Shown in pieces: positions 15,524 through 25,116 of a stretch of 64,000 nt of DNA. The translations under genes and the position numbers were made by a program. The stretch covers positions 16,067-80,066 of the forward strand of contig JAGBPB010000012.1 of the NCBI GenBank assembly GCA_017633615.1. The letters run 5' to 3'. The DNA is from Bacteroidaceae bacterium (GTDB lineage: Bacteria; Bacteroidota; Bacteroidia; Bacteroidales; Bacteroidaceae). Position 1 is the stretch's first letter. Every line of letters begins with the position of its first letter. The notes beneath the pieces are model-generated. The model saw only the letters and a list, made by a program, of their open reading frames with translations, was not told where the DNA came from and searched no databases.

Positions 15524-17215
15524 CTATTCTTTCTGATAAAGGAATCGTTTGATGCTCTTTTTGGGAGTTTTCTCAAATTCCTCATGATAGATACGTATCT
15601 GCGATATCTTCTCATATGCCGGCAGAATCTCATTGAGCTCTACGCGGTTCTGTTCCATTATGGTGGCAATTTGCTCATCGGACATGCCGGCTTTCATGGC
15701 TTCATCAAAGTCAGGATATACCAGAGCCACTAGTTTCTCGTTCTCAGATATTACCACTGACTCGTTTACAAGGTTCATGTTGTTGAGGTGATCCTCAATC
15801 TCCTCGGGGTAGATGTTCTGGCCCGAAGGTCCAAGTATGAGGCTCTTGCTGCGGCCTTTGATGAATATGTTGCCGTCCTTGTCCATGATACCAAGGTCAC
15901 CGGTGTACATCCAGCCGTCCTTGTCAATAGTCTCCTCGGTCAGCTTCTCATTCTTGTAATAACCCAGCATCACGTTGGGACCGCGGCAGATAATCTCACC
16001 GGGTACATGCTCTGGATCAGAACTCAGGATCTTAACCTCCATGTTGGGTACGGGCTTGCCGCATGAACCGGGTGCAAATGTGGTCTTGTCATCATATGCT
16101 ATGATAGGACCGCACTCTGTTGCGCCATAACCTACGGTATATGGAAATCTTATAGATGATATGAATTTCTCAACCTCCTGGTTGAAGGCTGCGCCGCCCA
16201 GGATTACTTCATAGAAGTTACCTCCAAATCCTTTGATCATCTCCTCACAAACCTTCTTCTTGATCTGGTCATTAACGATGGGCACCTTAAGCAGAAGTTT
16301 CATTGAAGGAGTTTCAAGTTTGGGCAGTATGTTCTTCTTGATGATCTTTTCAATTACCAGCGGAACGGATACAATAAGCATGGGCTTGATTTCACCAAGA
16401 GCCTGGAAAATGATCTTGGGGCTGGGCAGACGTGTCAGGAAATATACGTGGCATCCCATTAGGAACTCATGGAAGAACTCAAATGCAAATCCGTACATGT
16501 GTGCCATAGGCAGCATGGATATGATCTTGTCACCCGGCTTCATCACATACAATGCCCTGCGTGCAAACATATGGTTGCTTATGAGTGAACGGTAGGGGAG
16601 CATTACGCCTTTGGAGAATCCAGTTGAGCCTGATGTGTAGTTGATCATGGCCATGTCATCAAAGCCGGCCTCAAAGTACTTAATATCCTTGGCGGTGAAC
16701 TCCTTGGGGTATTTGCGACCGAACAGTTCGTTAAGACGTTCGCGGGCCTCTGTGAGCTTGTTGTTGCGTGATATTGCTATCTGGAAATCATCCAGCAGGA
16801 TTATACCTTCCAGGTCAGGCATCGAGGCCTCATTCAGGTTCTCCCAGATCTGGTCACCGCAGAAAAACAGCTTGGTTTCAGAGTGGTTGATGATATGATG
16901 AATGTTATCGGCCTTGAATTCATGCAGGATAGGTACAACAACGGCTCCATATGTGATCGCGGCCAGACAGGCGGTACCCCAGTTGGAACTGTTCTTGCCA
17001 CACAGGGCAATGCGGTCGCCGGGTTTCAGCCCGGTCTCTTCAAACAGGATATGAAGCTTTGCAATACGGCGGGCTACATCGCGGTAAAGCAATGTGGCAC
17101 CTTTATAGTCGGTGAACGCCTCCAGGTCCCAGTTGTTGATGATGGCGTTGCTTATGAAAGCATTCAGATTCTTCTCCGTAAAGACGTTGTCTGATCTGTC
17201 GTAATGATCAATCAT
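15524..17215 (-). CDS. Long-chain fatty acid-CoA ligase family
   Basis: The 563-residue AMP-forming ligase activates a carboxylic acid, most likely a fatty acid, as an acyl-AMP and then acyl-CoA. Motifs in order are the P-loop INYTSGSTGFSKG (residues 191-203), GYGATECGP, GWMYTGDLG and the hinge KGRSKSLILGPSGQNIYPEE, with the C-terminal lysine in TPKKSIKRF. It follows yggS by 12 bases on the same strand, so the two probably share the yggS promoter. Confidence 0.88.
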   Translation of the reverse strand: MIDHYDRSDNVFTEKNLNAFISNAIINNWDLEAFTDYKGATLLYRDVARRIAKLHILFEETGLKPGDRIALCGKNSSNWGTACLAAITYGAVVVPILHEFKADNIHHIINHSETKLFFCGDQIWENLNEASMPDLEGIILLDDFQIAISRNNKLTEARERLNELFGRKYPKEFTAKDIKYFEAGFDDMAMINYTSGSTGFSKGVMLPYRSLISNHMFARRALYVMKPGDKIISMLPMAHMYGFAFEFFHEFLMGCHVYFLTRLPSPKIIFQALGEIKPMLIVSVPLVIEKIIKKNILPKLETPSMKLLLKVPIVNDQIKKKVCEEMIKGFGGNFYEVILGGAAFNQEVEKFISSIRFPYTVGYGATECGPIIAYDDKTTFAPGSCGKPVPNMEVKILSSDPEHVPGEIICRGPNVMLGYYKNEKLTEETIDKDGWMYTGDLGIMDKDGNIFIKGRSKSLILGPSGQNIYPEEIEDHLNNMNLVNESVVISENEKLVALVYPDFDEAMKAGMSDEQIATIMEQNRVELNEILPAYEKISQIRIYHEEFEKTPKKSIKRFLYQKE

Positions 17216-17227
17216 GGATGTTATGGG

Positions 17228-17908
17228 TTATTTGTTGATATTGTAGTTTCTTTCACCGAATATGGAACTGCCTATGCGCACCATATTGCTTCCCTCGCGG
17301 ATGGCCAGCTGATAATCACCGCTCATACCTGCCGATATGGTGTTGAAATCAGGGCTCTCCTTGAAGTATTTCTCCTTATATGTATCAAAGAGCTGCTTCA
17401 GGCGGCGGAATTCGCCCAGAACCTGAGCCTCATCATCGGTGTTGCTGGCCATTCCCATCACACCACCTATGGTTATATTCTTAAGCTCCTTCCACTTACC
17501 CTCGTCAAGCATTGCGGTGCATTCATCGGCCGAGAAACCGAACTTGGTCTCCTCCTGTGCAATATGGAGTTGCAGAAGGCATGTTATGTGACGGCCGAAT
17601 CGGGTGGCCTGGCGGTCTATCTCAGCAAGTTTGTCATATGTATCAATGCCTTGTATGACCGATACATACGGAGCCATAAGCTTGATCTTATTGCTCTGAA
17701 CGTGGCCTATGAAGTGCCATTCTATGTCTTTGGGAAGAACCTGGCTCTTTGCCGTCATCTCCTGAACCTTGTTCTCGCCGAATACGCGCTGGCCGGCATC
17801 ATAAACCTCCTGCAGCATCTCTGCCGGATGGGTCTTGGATACTGCTACAAGCTTTACTCCTACGGGGAGGGTGGCTTTGATTCTGTTCAGGTTCTCTTTT
17901 ATATCCAT
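17228..17908 (-). CDS. yggS: PLP homeostasis protein YggS
   Basis: The 226-residue protein is of the YggS/PROSC family that binds pyridoxal phosphate and keeps vitamin B6 and amino acid pools balanced. The PLP lysine is in LVAVSKTHPAE, and GMSGDYQLAIREGSNMVRIG matches the C-terminal phosphate-binding end. A -7 box TAACTTTG (17932-17925) and a TTTG 17 bases above it stand upstream. It is the first gene of a two-gene unit with the acyl-CoA ligase. Confidence 0.93.
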   Translation of the reverse strand: MDIKENLNRIKATLPVGVKLVAVSKTHPAEMLQEVYDAGQRVFGENKVQEMTAKSQVLPKDIEWHFIGHVQSNKIKLMAPYVSVIQGIDTYDKLAEIDRQATRFGRHITCLLQLHIAQEETKFGFSADECTAMLDEGKWKELKNITIGGVMGMASNTDDEAQVLGEFRRLKQLFDTYKEKYFKESPDFNTISAGMSGDYQLAIREGSNMVRIGSSIFGERNYNINK

Positions 17909-17967
17909 AGTTGGAAAAGCGTTGCAAAGTTACTTAGAGGCTGTAACTACAAATTTTTTATTTGTCA

Positions 17968-20496
17968 TTATTTGGATTTCTGTGCACACTTGATGGTAGT
18001 TTGTGCATAGTTTAGTCCTTTTGATGTAGCTTTAAGTTTTATCTTTCCCTTGTTTCCGTCATTTTGGAGTACTACCAGACACTTCCCATAGAATGCCTTG
18101 CGCTTATTGTCCTTGAAACGTTCCAGTGATATGGGGCTGCCGTTGTCAACACCGGCTATGAAACCTTTTCCGTCAATCTCAAACTCAATCAGATTGTCTG
18201 CATTGGGGCACAGGTTGCCGTCTTTGTCCAGTATCTCAACGGTTACAAAACTCAAGTCTGTTCCGTTGCTCTTTATAGTGTAGCGGTCCGGTGTGAGACG
18301 TATCTGTGCGGGTTCGCCGGCGGTATGTATCTCCTGGCTGGCGGTCTCAATGCCGTTCCTGCGTGCCACAACCTTTACCGTGCCCGGCTCAAAGGTTACG
18401 TTCCAAACCACATGCAGATGCTCTGCATCCTTGCTGCGAACGCCTTGTGACTTGCCGTTTATGTAAAGTTCTACCTCATCGGCATTGTTGTAGTAGCACC
18501 ACATGTCAATCTGCTCACCCGGTGTCCAGTTCCAGTGCGGGAACAGGTGCAGTACGGGGGTATCGGTCCACTCTGACTGGTAGAGGTAGTAGATGTCTTT
18601 AGGGAACCCGGCCAGATCAACAATGCCAAAGTATGAACTGCGGGCGGGCCAGCCGTAAGGGGTGGGCTCGCCAATGTAGTCGAATCCGGTCCAGATGTAC
18701 TGACCTGCCACAAAAGGCTGGCTGTTAAGGAATATCAGGTTCTCCTCATGGTGGCTGCCCCACGGGGTGGCCACATTATCATACGCAGAGCATGAGAATG
18801 TCTCGTTAAAGTAGGGGCGGTCCCAGCGTACAGGGCGCGTCATCATCTTGTCAGACGGCATCTCATAGAATCCGCGTGTCATCAGGGCCGATACGCTCTC
18901 AGTTATGATGAAGGGCTTGCCCGGGAACAGGCGCGGTACTGAGGGCACGTTCTGGTTGTGGTAGTTGTATCCTATAACGTCAATGGCGCCTGAACGGAAC
19001 AGGTGGTTGCCGGGGCTGGGCTCGTTGCAGCCTGCCGTTACCGGACGCGTATTGTCATATTGCTTGATGATCTCTACCAGATTTTTTGTTATGAAAGAGT
19101 TTACGTTACCTACATCCTCTTTCCTGTCGTAAACAAAGCTATCTTCCCTGGAAGAAAGAGTCTCGAATAGCTCGTCCGATAAGGTGTCTGCGCGTGCATC
19201 GGACCACTGTTCCTGAACCTCATTTCCGATACTCCATATTACTATTGACGGGTGGTTTCGGTCACGTTTTACCAGGTCGCTCAGGTCCAGGTTTGCCCAT
19301 GTCTCAAAGAACCGGGCATAGTCGCGTTCGGTCTTGCGGCGGTGCCACATGTCGAAGGCCTCATCCATGACCAGGAATCCCATACGGTCACACAGGTCCA
19401 GAAGTTGGGGAGAGGGCGGGTTGTGTGAGCAGCGTATGCCGTTGCAGCCCATAGCCTTGAGTATCTGCAACTGACGCTCTATGGCACGTTCGTTGACTGC
19501 GGCACCCAGGCAGCCTAAGTCATGGTGAAGGCACACTCCGTTTATACGTACATGCTCTCCGTTAAGGAAGAATCCGCTATCGGCTTTGAACTCAATTGAA
19601 CGTATACCGAATACAGTACTGTAACTGTCAAGCAACTTCTTTCCGTCTTTGTCATAAATATCGGTTGTTACAGTGTAAAGGTAAGGCCTTTCCAGATCCC
19701 ATAATACGGGATTGTTTATCTGTAATGTATCTGTTCTTTCCTGCGTGTATGCAGTGCTCAGGACAATTTGTCTGGATGGCTCTGTCTTTGCAACAATATT
19801 GTTGTCTGCATCAAATACGGTTTGTCCTATTTTTACGGTTTCTCTAGGAGTGGTATTATCATAAGGTTTTACAATCTCGCAATTGACCTTAACGGTAGCC
19901 GTTCCGTCGGGATTGATATCGGATATGACAGCTGTTCCCCATTGTGGAATATGAATGGGATTCAGTTTTACGATCCTCACATCACGGTATATTCCGCAGC
20001 CTGAGTACCAGCGACTGTTGGGCTGGTCAGAGTTGTCTACCTTGACGGCTATGACATTGTCTCCGTCCCAGTTGATGTAAGAATTCAGGTTATAACTGAA
20101 CGATATGTATCCGTAGGGGCGTGTGCCCAGCAAGTGTCCGTTCAAATAGACCGAGCTGTTCATATATACGCCGTCAAACTCAATCCTGATTATGCTTCCA
20201 TTATCCTTCTTGGAAACCTTAAATGTCTTGCGGTACCAGCCAATGCCGCCGGGAAGTGCACCTCCGCCTGTGCCGGAGGGGTTGTGCTCGTCGAAATCAC
20301 CCTCGATGGCCCAGTCGTGAGGCAGATTCAGTTTCCGCCAGCCGCTGTCATCATATCCGGGTGCTTCAGGGTTCTCCTTGGCCCCTACATTAAGACTGAA
20401 TTTCCAATCTTTATTGAAGTTGATAACTTCCCTTGCACCAAGGCCGGTTGCGTATAGGGCAAACAGGAAAATAAGTATATGTTTTAGCCGTTTCAT
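17968..20496 (-). CDS. GH2 family glycosidase (beta-galactosidase-like), exported
   Basis: The 842-residue enzyme has a signal peptide (MKRLKHILIFLFALYATGLG), a GH2 sugar-binding domain (RKLNLPHDWAIEGDF), an Ig-like domain and the TIM barrel. The acid/base is expected at E426 (WSIGNEVQE) and the nucleophile at E533 (FIITES). DUF4982-type and Ig-like C-terminal domains follow (EVELYINGKSQG). It probably acts in the periplasm on beta-galactosides or a related plant or host glycan; the exact substrate cannot be told. The frame is open for 81 codons upstream, but those overlap the divergent permease gene. A -7 box TATCTTTG (20509-20502) is just upstream. Confidence 0.9.
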   Translation of the reverse strand: MKRLKHILIFLFALYATGLGAREVINFNKDWKFSLNVGAKENPEAPGYDDSGWRKLNLPHDWAIEGDFDEHNPSGTGGGALPGGIGWYRKTFKVSKKDNGSIIRIEFDGVYMNSSVYLNGHLLGTRPYGYISFSYNLNSYINWDGDNVIAVKVDNSDQPNSRWYSGCGIYRDVRIVKLNPIHIPQWGTAVISDINPDGTATVKVNCEIVKPYDNTTPRETVKIGQTVFDADNNIVAKTEPSRQIVLSTAYTQERTDTLQINNPVLWDLERPYLYTVTTDIYDKDGKKLLDSYSTVFGIRSIEFKADSGFFLNGEHVRINGVCLHHDLGCLGAAVNERAIERQLQILKAMGCNGIRCSHNPPSPQLLDLCDRMGFLVMDEAFDMWHRRKTERDYARFFETWANLDLSDLVKRDRNHPSIVIWSIGNEVQEQWSDARADTLSDELFETLSSREDSFVYDRKEDVGNVNSFITKNLVEIIKQYDNTRPVTAGCNEPSPGNHLFRSGAIDVIGYNYHNQNVPSVPRLFPGKPFIITESVSALMTRGFYEMPSDKMMTRPVRWDRPYFNETFSCSAYDNVATPWGSHHEENLIFLNSQPFVAGQYIWTGFDYIGEPTPYGWPARSSYFGIVDLAGFPKDIYYLYQSEWTDTPVLHLFPHWNWTPGEQIDMWCYYNNADEVELYINGKSQGVRSKDAEHLHVVWNVTFEPGTVKVVARRNGIETASQEIHTAGEPAQIRLTPDRYTIKSNGTDLSFVTVEILDKDGNLCPNADNLIEFEIDGKGFIAGVDNGSPISLERFKDNKRKAFYGKCLVVLQNDGNKGKIKLKATSKGLNYAQTTIKCAQKSK

Positions 20497-20539
20497 AAGG
20501 GCAAAGATAAATTGAAAATGCATATCTTCGCGTTGAGAT

Positions 20540-21778
20540 ATGGAGAAGTTTCTGGCCAGACGTTTGTACGGTAGGGACGAGGGCGTAAAAGGCGGCTCGC
20601 GTCCGGCCATAATCATTGCCACAGCCGGAATTGCGGTGGGTATTGCGGTTATGGTAATTACTCTGGCTGTGACGCGCGGATTCAAGAGCCAGATACGTGA
20701 CAAGGTAATGGGCTTCTCACAGCATATCACCGTAACCAACTACCGTATCGGTATGGGCACGGTAGAGGATCCTGTCACCTGTACGGATTCAACCATGAAT
20801 GCCTTGCTCGCCAAGAGCCTGATAGAGCGTGTGCAGCCATATGTAAACAAGCCCTGCATAATCAGGACACAGGAGGCTTTCCACGGATTCATGCTCAAGG
20901 GCGTCAATGCCGGTTATGACCGCACATTCCTTAATCATTATATGGTTAAAGGCGGTTTCCCCGAACCGCAGGATTCTCTTGGTAACAACTGGATAATACT
21001 GTCTGCCGATATAGCCGGTATGTTGGGGCTTGATGTTGGTTCCCGTGCCGATGTCTATTTCATGCAGGATCAGGTACGCATACGCCGTCTTACCGTTACG
21101 GGTATTTATGAAACCGGGTTCCTGGAATATGACCGCATGTACGGAATAACTGAACTGCAGCTGCTGCAGCGCCTCAATGACTGGGAGCCTTATGAATACA
21201 GCGGCCTTGAGATAGGAATAACAGACATAGACAGGATAGACTACGGATACGGGCAGGTGCGTGAGGTGCTGATAGGGCTGGAGAAACAGACCGGTGAGGA
21301 TTACCTGGTACAGACCATGTATGATACACATTCAGGCCTGTTTGCCTGGCTTGATGTATTGGATCTCAATGTCTGGATAATACTGGCACTGATGCTGGGC
21401 ATAGCCAGCTTTACAATGATATCGGGCTTGCTCATAATCATATTTGAGCGTACGGCAACAATAGGAACGCTAAAGTCTCTCGGCGCATCGGACAAGGCAG
21501 TCCGCGGGGTGTTCATGCGTCTGGCGTCATACATCATTATTAAGGGAATGGTGATAGGTAACGTGATAGGAATAGTAATATGTCTTGTACAGCAGTGGTT
21601 GCGCATCATTCCGCTTGATCCCGCCAATTACTATCTGGACAGCGTGCCTATGCAGGTGGGTCTGGGCTGGCTTATCATACTCAACGTGGTCATGTTCCTA
21701 TTGTCCATGCTGATGATGCTTATACCCAGCGCTGTAATATCGCGTATAGTTCCGTCTAAGTCAATAAGGTTTGAATAA
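20540..21778 (+). CDS. LolC/E-like ABC transporter permease
   Basis: The 412-residue inner-membrane protein is an FtsX-like permease with one N-terminal membrane span (AIIIATAGIAVGIAVMVITLAV), a large periplasmic domain and three C-terminal spans. The family moves lipoproteins out of the inner membrane (LolCDE) or drives related extrusion. The text ERTATIGTLKSLGAS is the cytoplasmic coupling helix of the family. No ATPase gene is adjacent. It is divergent from the GH2 gene with a 43-base gap holding both starts, and rmuC follows after seven bases. Confidence 0.85.
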   Translation: MEKFLARRLYGRDEGVKGGSRPAIIIATAGIAVGIAVMVITLAVTRGFKSQIRDKVMGFSQHITVTNYRIGMGTVEDPVTCTDSTMNALLAKSLIERVQPYVNKPCIIRTQEAFHGFMLKGVNAGYDRTFLNHYMVKGGFPEPQDSLGNNWIILSADIAGMLGLDVGSRADVYFMQDQVRIRRLTVTGIYETGFLEYDRMYGITELQLLQRLNDWEPYEYSGLEIGITDIDRIDYGYGQVREVLIGLEKQTGEDYLVQTMYDTHSGLFAWLDVLDLNVWIILALMLGIASFTMISGLLIIIFERTATIGTLKSLGASDKAVRGVFMRLASYIIIKGMVIGNVIGIVICLVQQWLRIIPLDPANYYLDSVPMQVGLGWLIILNVVMFLLSMLMMLIPSAVISRIVPSKSIRFE

Positions 21779-21785
21779 ATAGATT

Positions 21786-23078
21786 ATGGAAATACTGATA
21801 TACATACTGTGTGCCGTTTTAGGCATAGCAATAGGCTTCCTGATAGGCCGTAACCGCAAGAGAGAGCATGAACTGGAGGCGCAGGTCAAGGTTCTGGAGC
21901 AACGCATTGCGGATTCAGACTTGCAGCTCAAGCAATCCAAGGAGGAGTGGCAGGCACATACCCGTGAACTTCTTGACGCACAGCAGGCCAAGTTTGATGA
22001 GACCATTGCCAAGGTGACATCACAGATGCGTGATGCCACTGCTGAGATGCTCAAGAAACGTCAGGAGGAGTTCGCGGCCACAAGCAATACCAGCATAGGC
22101 CAGATAGTCAATCCTCTAAAGGAGACCATTGACAAGATGAAGGAGGCCATGAAGGAGAACACTATCAAGCAGACTGAGATAGGCGGTGAGATAAAGACCC
22201 AGGCCATAAATATGATGCGTCAGAGTGAGGCCGCCAAGAACAGTGCCGATGAGCTTACCCGCGTGTTCCGTCACGCCGGCCGTGTGCAGGGAAACTGGGG
22301 TGAGATAATACTGGATGAACTGCTTGAGTCACAAGGCCTTACCAAAGGTGTGCATTATGATATCCAGTCATCCATACGCGATGCTGCTGGTGATGTGGTG
22401 CGTAATGATGATGAACACAGCATGCGCCCCGATGTTATACTTCACCTGGACCAGAAGCGTGATGTCATAATAGACTCAAAGGTGTCACTTACCGCATTCA
22501 TGGATTATGTGAACGCAGAGGATGAGACCAGTCGCCAGAAGTACCTCAAGGCACATGTAGATAGCATCCGCAAACATGTAAAGGAACTCTCAACCAAGGA
22601 CTACTCATCATACGTGAAGCCTCCCAAGGTAAAGATGGACTACGTCATAATGTTCGTGCCCAATACCGGTGCCCTGTGGACAGCAGTAAACGCTCAGCCG
22701 GATTTGTGGCGTAATGCCATGGACAGCAATGTCTATATTGCCGATGAGCAGACTCTCTTTGCCGCACTGCGGATCATCAACCTCACCTGGACACAGATAA
22801 CCCAGGCTCAGAACCATGAGAAGGTGTTTGAGCTGGCCAATGAGCTGATGGACCGCGTAGGTCAGTTTGTGGGTAAGTACAAGAATATGGGTGATGCGCT
22901 TTCCAAAGCCCTTAAGGCGTATGAGGACGGCGAGAAAAAGCTGCAGCCGGGCGGACAGAGCATACTGCAGACCTGTGGCAAGCTGCAGAAACTGGGTGCA
23001 AAACAAAGCACCAAGAATCCCATCCCTGAATTACAGGATGCTGATGTTATTGATGACAATACAAAAGAGCTTGAATAA
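21786..23078 (+). CDS. rmuC: DNA recombination protein RmuC
   Basis: The 430-residue protein has an N-terminal membrane anchor (IYILCAVLGIAIGFLIG), a long coiled coil (residues about 20-150) and the RmuC nuclease-like core with signatures GNWGEIILDELLESQG, RPDVILHL and VIIDSKVSL. In E. coli it is linked to limiting inversions at short inverted repeats. It is probably co-transcribed with the permease upstream. Confidence 0.92.
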   Translation: MEILIYILCAVLGIAIGFLIGRNRKREHELEAQVKVLEQRIADSDLQLKQSKEEWQAHTRELLDAQQAKFDETIAKVTSQMRDATAEMLKKRQEEFAATSNTSIGQIVNPLKETIDKMKEAMKENTIKQTEIGGEIKTQAINMMRQSEAAKNSADELTRVFRHAGRVQGNWGEIILDELLESQGLTKGVHYDIQSSIRDAAGDVVRNDDEHSMRPDVILHLDQKRDVIIDSKVSLTAFMDYVNAEDETSRQKYLKAHVDSIRKHVKELSTKDYSSYVKPPKVKMDYVIMFVPNTGALWTAVNAQPDLWRNAMDSNVYIADEQTLFAALRIINLTWTQITQAQNHEKVFELANELMDRVGQFVGKYKNMGDALSKALKAYEDGEKKLQPGGQSILQTCGKLQKLGAKQSTKNPIPELQDADVIDDNTKELE

Positions 23079-23080
23079 TA

Positions 23081-23111
23081 CAATATGGACGGTTCCCATC
23101 CGTCCCTATTG
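23081..23111. repeat. REP-like palindrome after rmuC
   Basis: CAATA-T-GGACGG (23081-23092) pairs with CCGTCC-C-TATTG (23100-23111), giving 11 bp with one mismatch. It ends four bases after the rmuC stop and before the converging gene. It belongs to the same style of intergenic palindrome as 437-473. Confidence 0.6.
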
Positions 23112-23124
23112 TGTCCCTTCTGTG

Positions 23125-23961
23125 TCATCGATAAATATAAGAACGTTCTATGATTTTTACAGACCTGGGCGTTTCACCCGGGTCTTTTACTTTACGGGTG
23201 CACCTGGTCCAGTTTCCGTTTTCATCATACTCAAAATCCTCAAAAATCACGTTCAGCTCACTGCCGTCTTTCCATTCTGACAACTGCTTTATGATATGAC
23301 CGCGCTCATTATACGTGTATCTGGTGGTCATTCCGTCACGGTCCGTGTATCTTATCAGGTTCCTCTCAGAGTCAAAACGGTACTCCCGGGTTTTGCCGTC
23401 ATCGGTTATTATGTTCCAGCCTGTGCGGCCCTGTTTCTGGAGTCGGCCTGTCAACACCGCGCTGTCACGCATCACGATAATATCGCTCCACAATCCGGTT
23501 GGGTCATATATGCATGAATCAGACTCCGTAATCACGCTGTCACCGGCATTGAAACTCCATACGCATCTTGTAACAAGTTTGTTCTCATCATAAAACTGCA
23601 GGGTGCGGGTATCGGGAACATCGCGGCTTATCTCATTGGCTTGGAAATCTATATTGCCCTCATCGTCCATACCTACGCTCCCCACATTTGCATCACGCTG
23701 TACGTAACGGGTTATCACGGTCTCGTTTCCGTACTCATCAAACTCATGGCATACTATGCTTTCAGGGCGCTTGATGGCTTGGACTGTCTGCCCGCTTTCT
23801 GATGTGAGACGCAGGTTCCACAGATTGAAGGTACACTCCTCATAGTACGCCACATTACCGTTCAGATGCTCGGTGGCGTAGGGTGGGAGGTTTACTGCCT
23901 GCGCATGCATGATGCAGTAACCGCACAGCGTGGCTATACAGATAAGGAGTCTTTTCATCAT
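23125..23961 (-). CDS. Secreted protein with YD-repeat-like text
   Basis: The 278-residue protein starts MMKRLLICIATLCGYCIMHA, a signal peptide. It consists mostly of short repeated turns such as CHEFDEYGNETVITRY, REYRFDSERNLIRYTDRDG, TTRYTYNERGHIIKQ and EDFEYDENGNWTRCT. These are YD/RHS-like repeats that build a beta shell. It is too short to be a toxin-bearing RHS protein. The function is unknown; a surface or periplasmic location is predicted. TAATTTTG and TACATTTG boxes crowd the start, so the leader is very short. The ATG at 23958 is an equally good start. Confidence 0.7.
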   Translation of the reverse strand: MMKRLLICIATLCGYCIMHAQAVNLPPYATEHLNGNVAYYEECTFNLWNLRLTSESGQTVQAIKRPESIVCHEFDEYGNETVITRYVQRDANVGSVGMDDEGNIDFQANEISRDVPDTRTLQFYDENKLVTRCVWSFNAGDSVITESDSCIYDPTGLWSDIIVMRDSAVLTGRLQKQGRTGWNIITDDGKTREYRFDSERNLIRYTDRDGMTTRYTYNERGHIIKQLSEWKDGSELNVIFEDFEYDENGNWTRCTRKVKDPGETPRSVKIIERSYIYR

Positions 23962-24069
23962 AATGCAAATGTAAGGCAAAATTAAAGGGATTTCCCCGAA
24001 TCTTTTAGGGAAAATACCTTATCGGAGTAAACTTTCCTCTTTATCTTCGCGGTGTCTAAAACAAAAGAA

Positions 24070-25116
24070 ATGAAAAAGTATCTGGTATTGATGATGGCCT
24101 TAATGCTGCCTGTAATGGCAATGGCTGCCAAGAAAGAGAAACAGAATATAATGGTGTGGGGAGAGGTTCAGACTGCCTCTGACGGCAAGGACTATCTCAC
24201 CATGTACAAAAACTGTCCTGCTGAGGTTACGGCCCAGTTCCATTTTATATATAAGGACAAGACCAAGTCAGTCATGTATGATATGTTCATGCCTGACAGC
24301 GTAGCAGAGGTTCTTGATCCCGTACCGGTTGAGAAACCTGTAAAAGAGGTGGTTCTTGACAATATAATATACAGCGCCCTGCAGGAAGACGGTCAGGTAT
24401 ATCGTACCAAGGATCCTGATGATCCTGTATTGGCTATGCTGCTGGTTGACATGTTTGACCTGTATCGTGATATATTCTGGTGGGATGCGGCACACCGTGC
24501 ACGTTATTATCACAATAAGCACTATACAGACTGGACACCCTCCACAAGCAAGTATAACAAGACACATGGCGGTAGTACTTCCGCCCCAAAGGATATCAAT
24601 CTTGATAAGCTTGATGATACTGCACTTCTTATAGGAGCGGCTGCCGTTGCGGCTGCATCGGTAGGGATGGCCATTGCCGTGAGCAAGCAATGGGATGTGC
24701 CTGATGACCGCTTCCCTTATTTCTCATTCTCACCGCAGATGCAGTATTTTACCCAGACCGGAACCATGCGTGATGTAGTACAACTCAAGTACCGTTTCGG
24801 CAACTACGGCGGCATGTCTCTCCTGGCCGATATGGGTTACACCACCGGTTCCATGAATGAGAGAAACCTCTTTGACCCGGGCTTTACCTGGAGTATCGGT
24901 GTGGGTTTTGATTTGGGCGCTTTCTCACTCTCATTGAGAGGCAAACCGTCCACCAGCCGATATGATGAGAACTTCCTGACCTGTCAGGCTGTCTATGACA
25001 TATTCATAACCCGGGATTTTGCGCTTGACCTGAGCGCCGGTGCCGGCGTCTTTGAGCACAATAATGACTATTACCTTGATATCCCGTTCTCAGTAGGTGT
25101 ACTCTGGAAGTTCTGA
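24070..25116 (+). CDS. Secreted protein of unknown function, barrel-like C-terminus
   Basis: The 348-residue protein has a signal peptide (MKKYLVLMMALMLPVMAMAA), an N-terminal domain of about 160 residues not recognised, a hydrophobic segment (TALLIGAAAVAAASVGMAIAV, about 190-210) and an alternating C-terminal part (YFSFSPQMQYF, SIGVGFDLGAFSLSL, FSVGVLWKF) that looks like outer-membrane beta strands with a terminal aromatic. A -7-like box TATCTTCG (24042-24049) lies upstream. Its stop directly abuts the stop of converging lysA with no spacer. Confidence 0.65.
   Translation: MKKYLVLMMALMLPVMAMAAKKEKQNIMVWGEVQTASDGKDYLTMYKNCPAEVTAQFHFIYKDKTKSVMYDMFMPDSVAEVLDPVPVEKPVKEVVLDNIIYSALQEDGQVYRTKDPDDPVLAMLLVDMFDLYRDIFWWDAAHRARYYHNKHYTDWTPSTSKYNKTHGGSTSAPKDINLDKLDDTALLIGAAAVAAASVGMAIAVSKQWDVPDDRFPYFSFSPQMQYFTQTGTMRDVVQLKYRFGNYGGMSLLADMGYTTGSMNERNLFDPGFTWSIGVGFDLGAFSLSLRGKPSTSRYDENFLTCQAVYDIFITRDFALDLSAGAGVFEHNNDYYLDIPFSVGVLWKF

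Noticed and set aside
17204..18010. 268-codon open frame on the plus strand over yggS
   Set aside because: It is antisense to yggS, a clear family member, and its product has no recognisable features.
17968..20739. 81-codon N-terminal extension of the GH2 gene
   Set aside because: The extension overlaps the divergent permease gene and hides a normal signal peptide; the ATG at 20496 is preferred.
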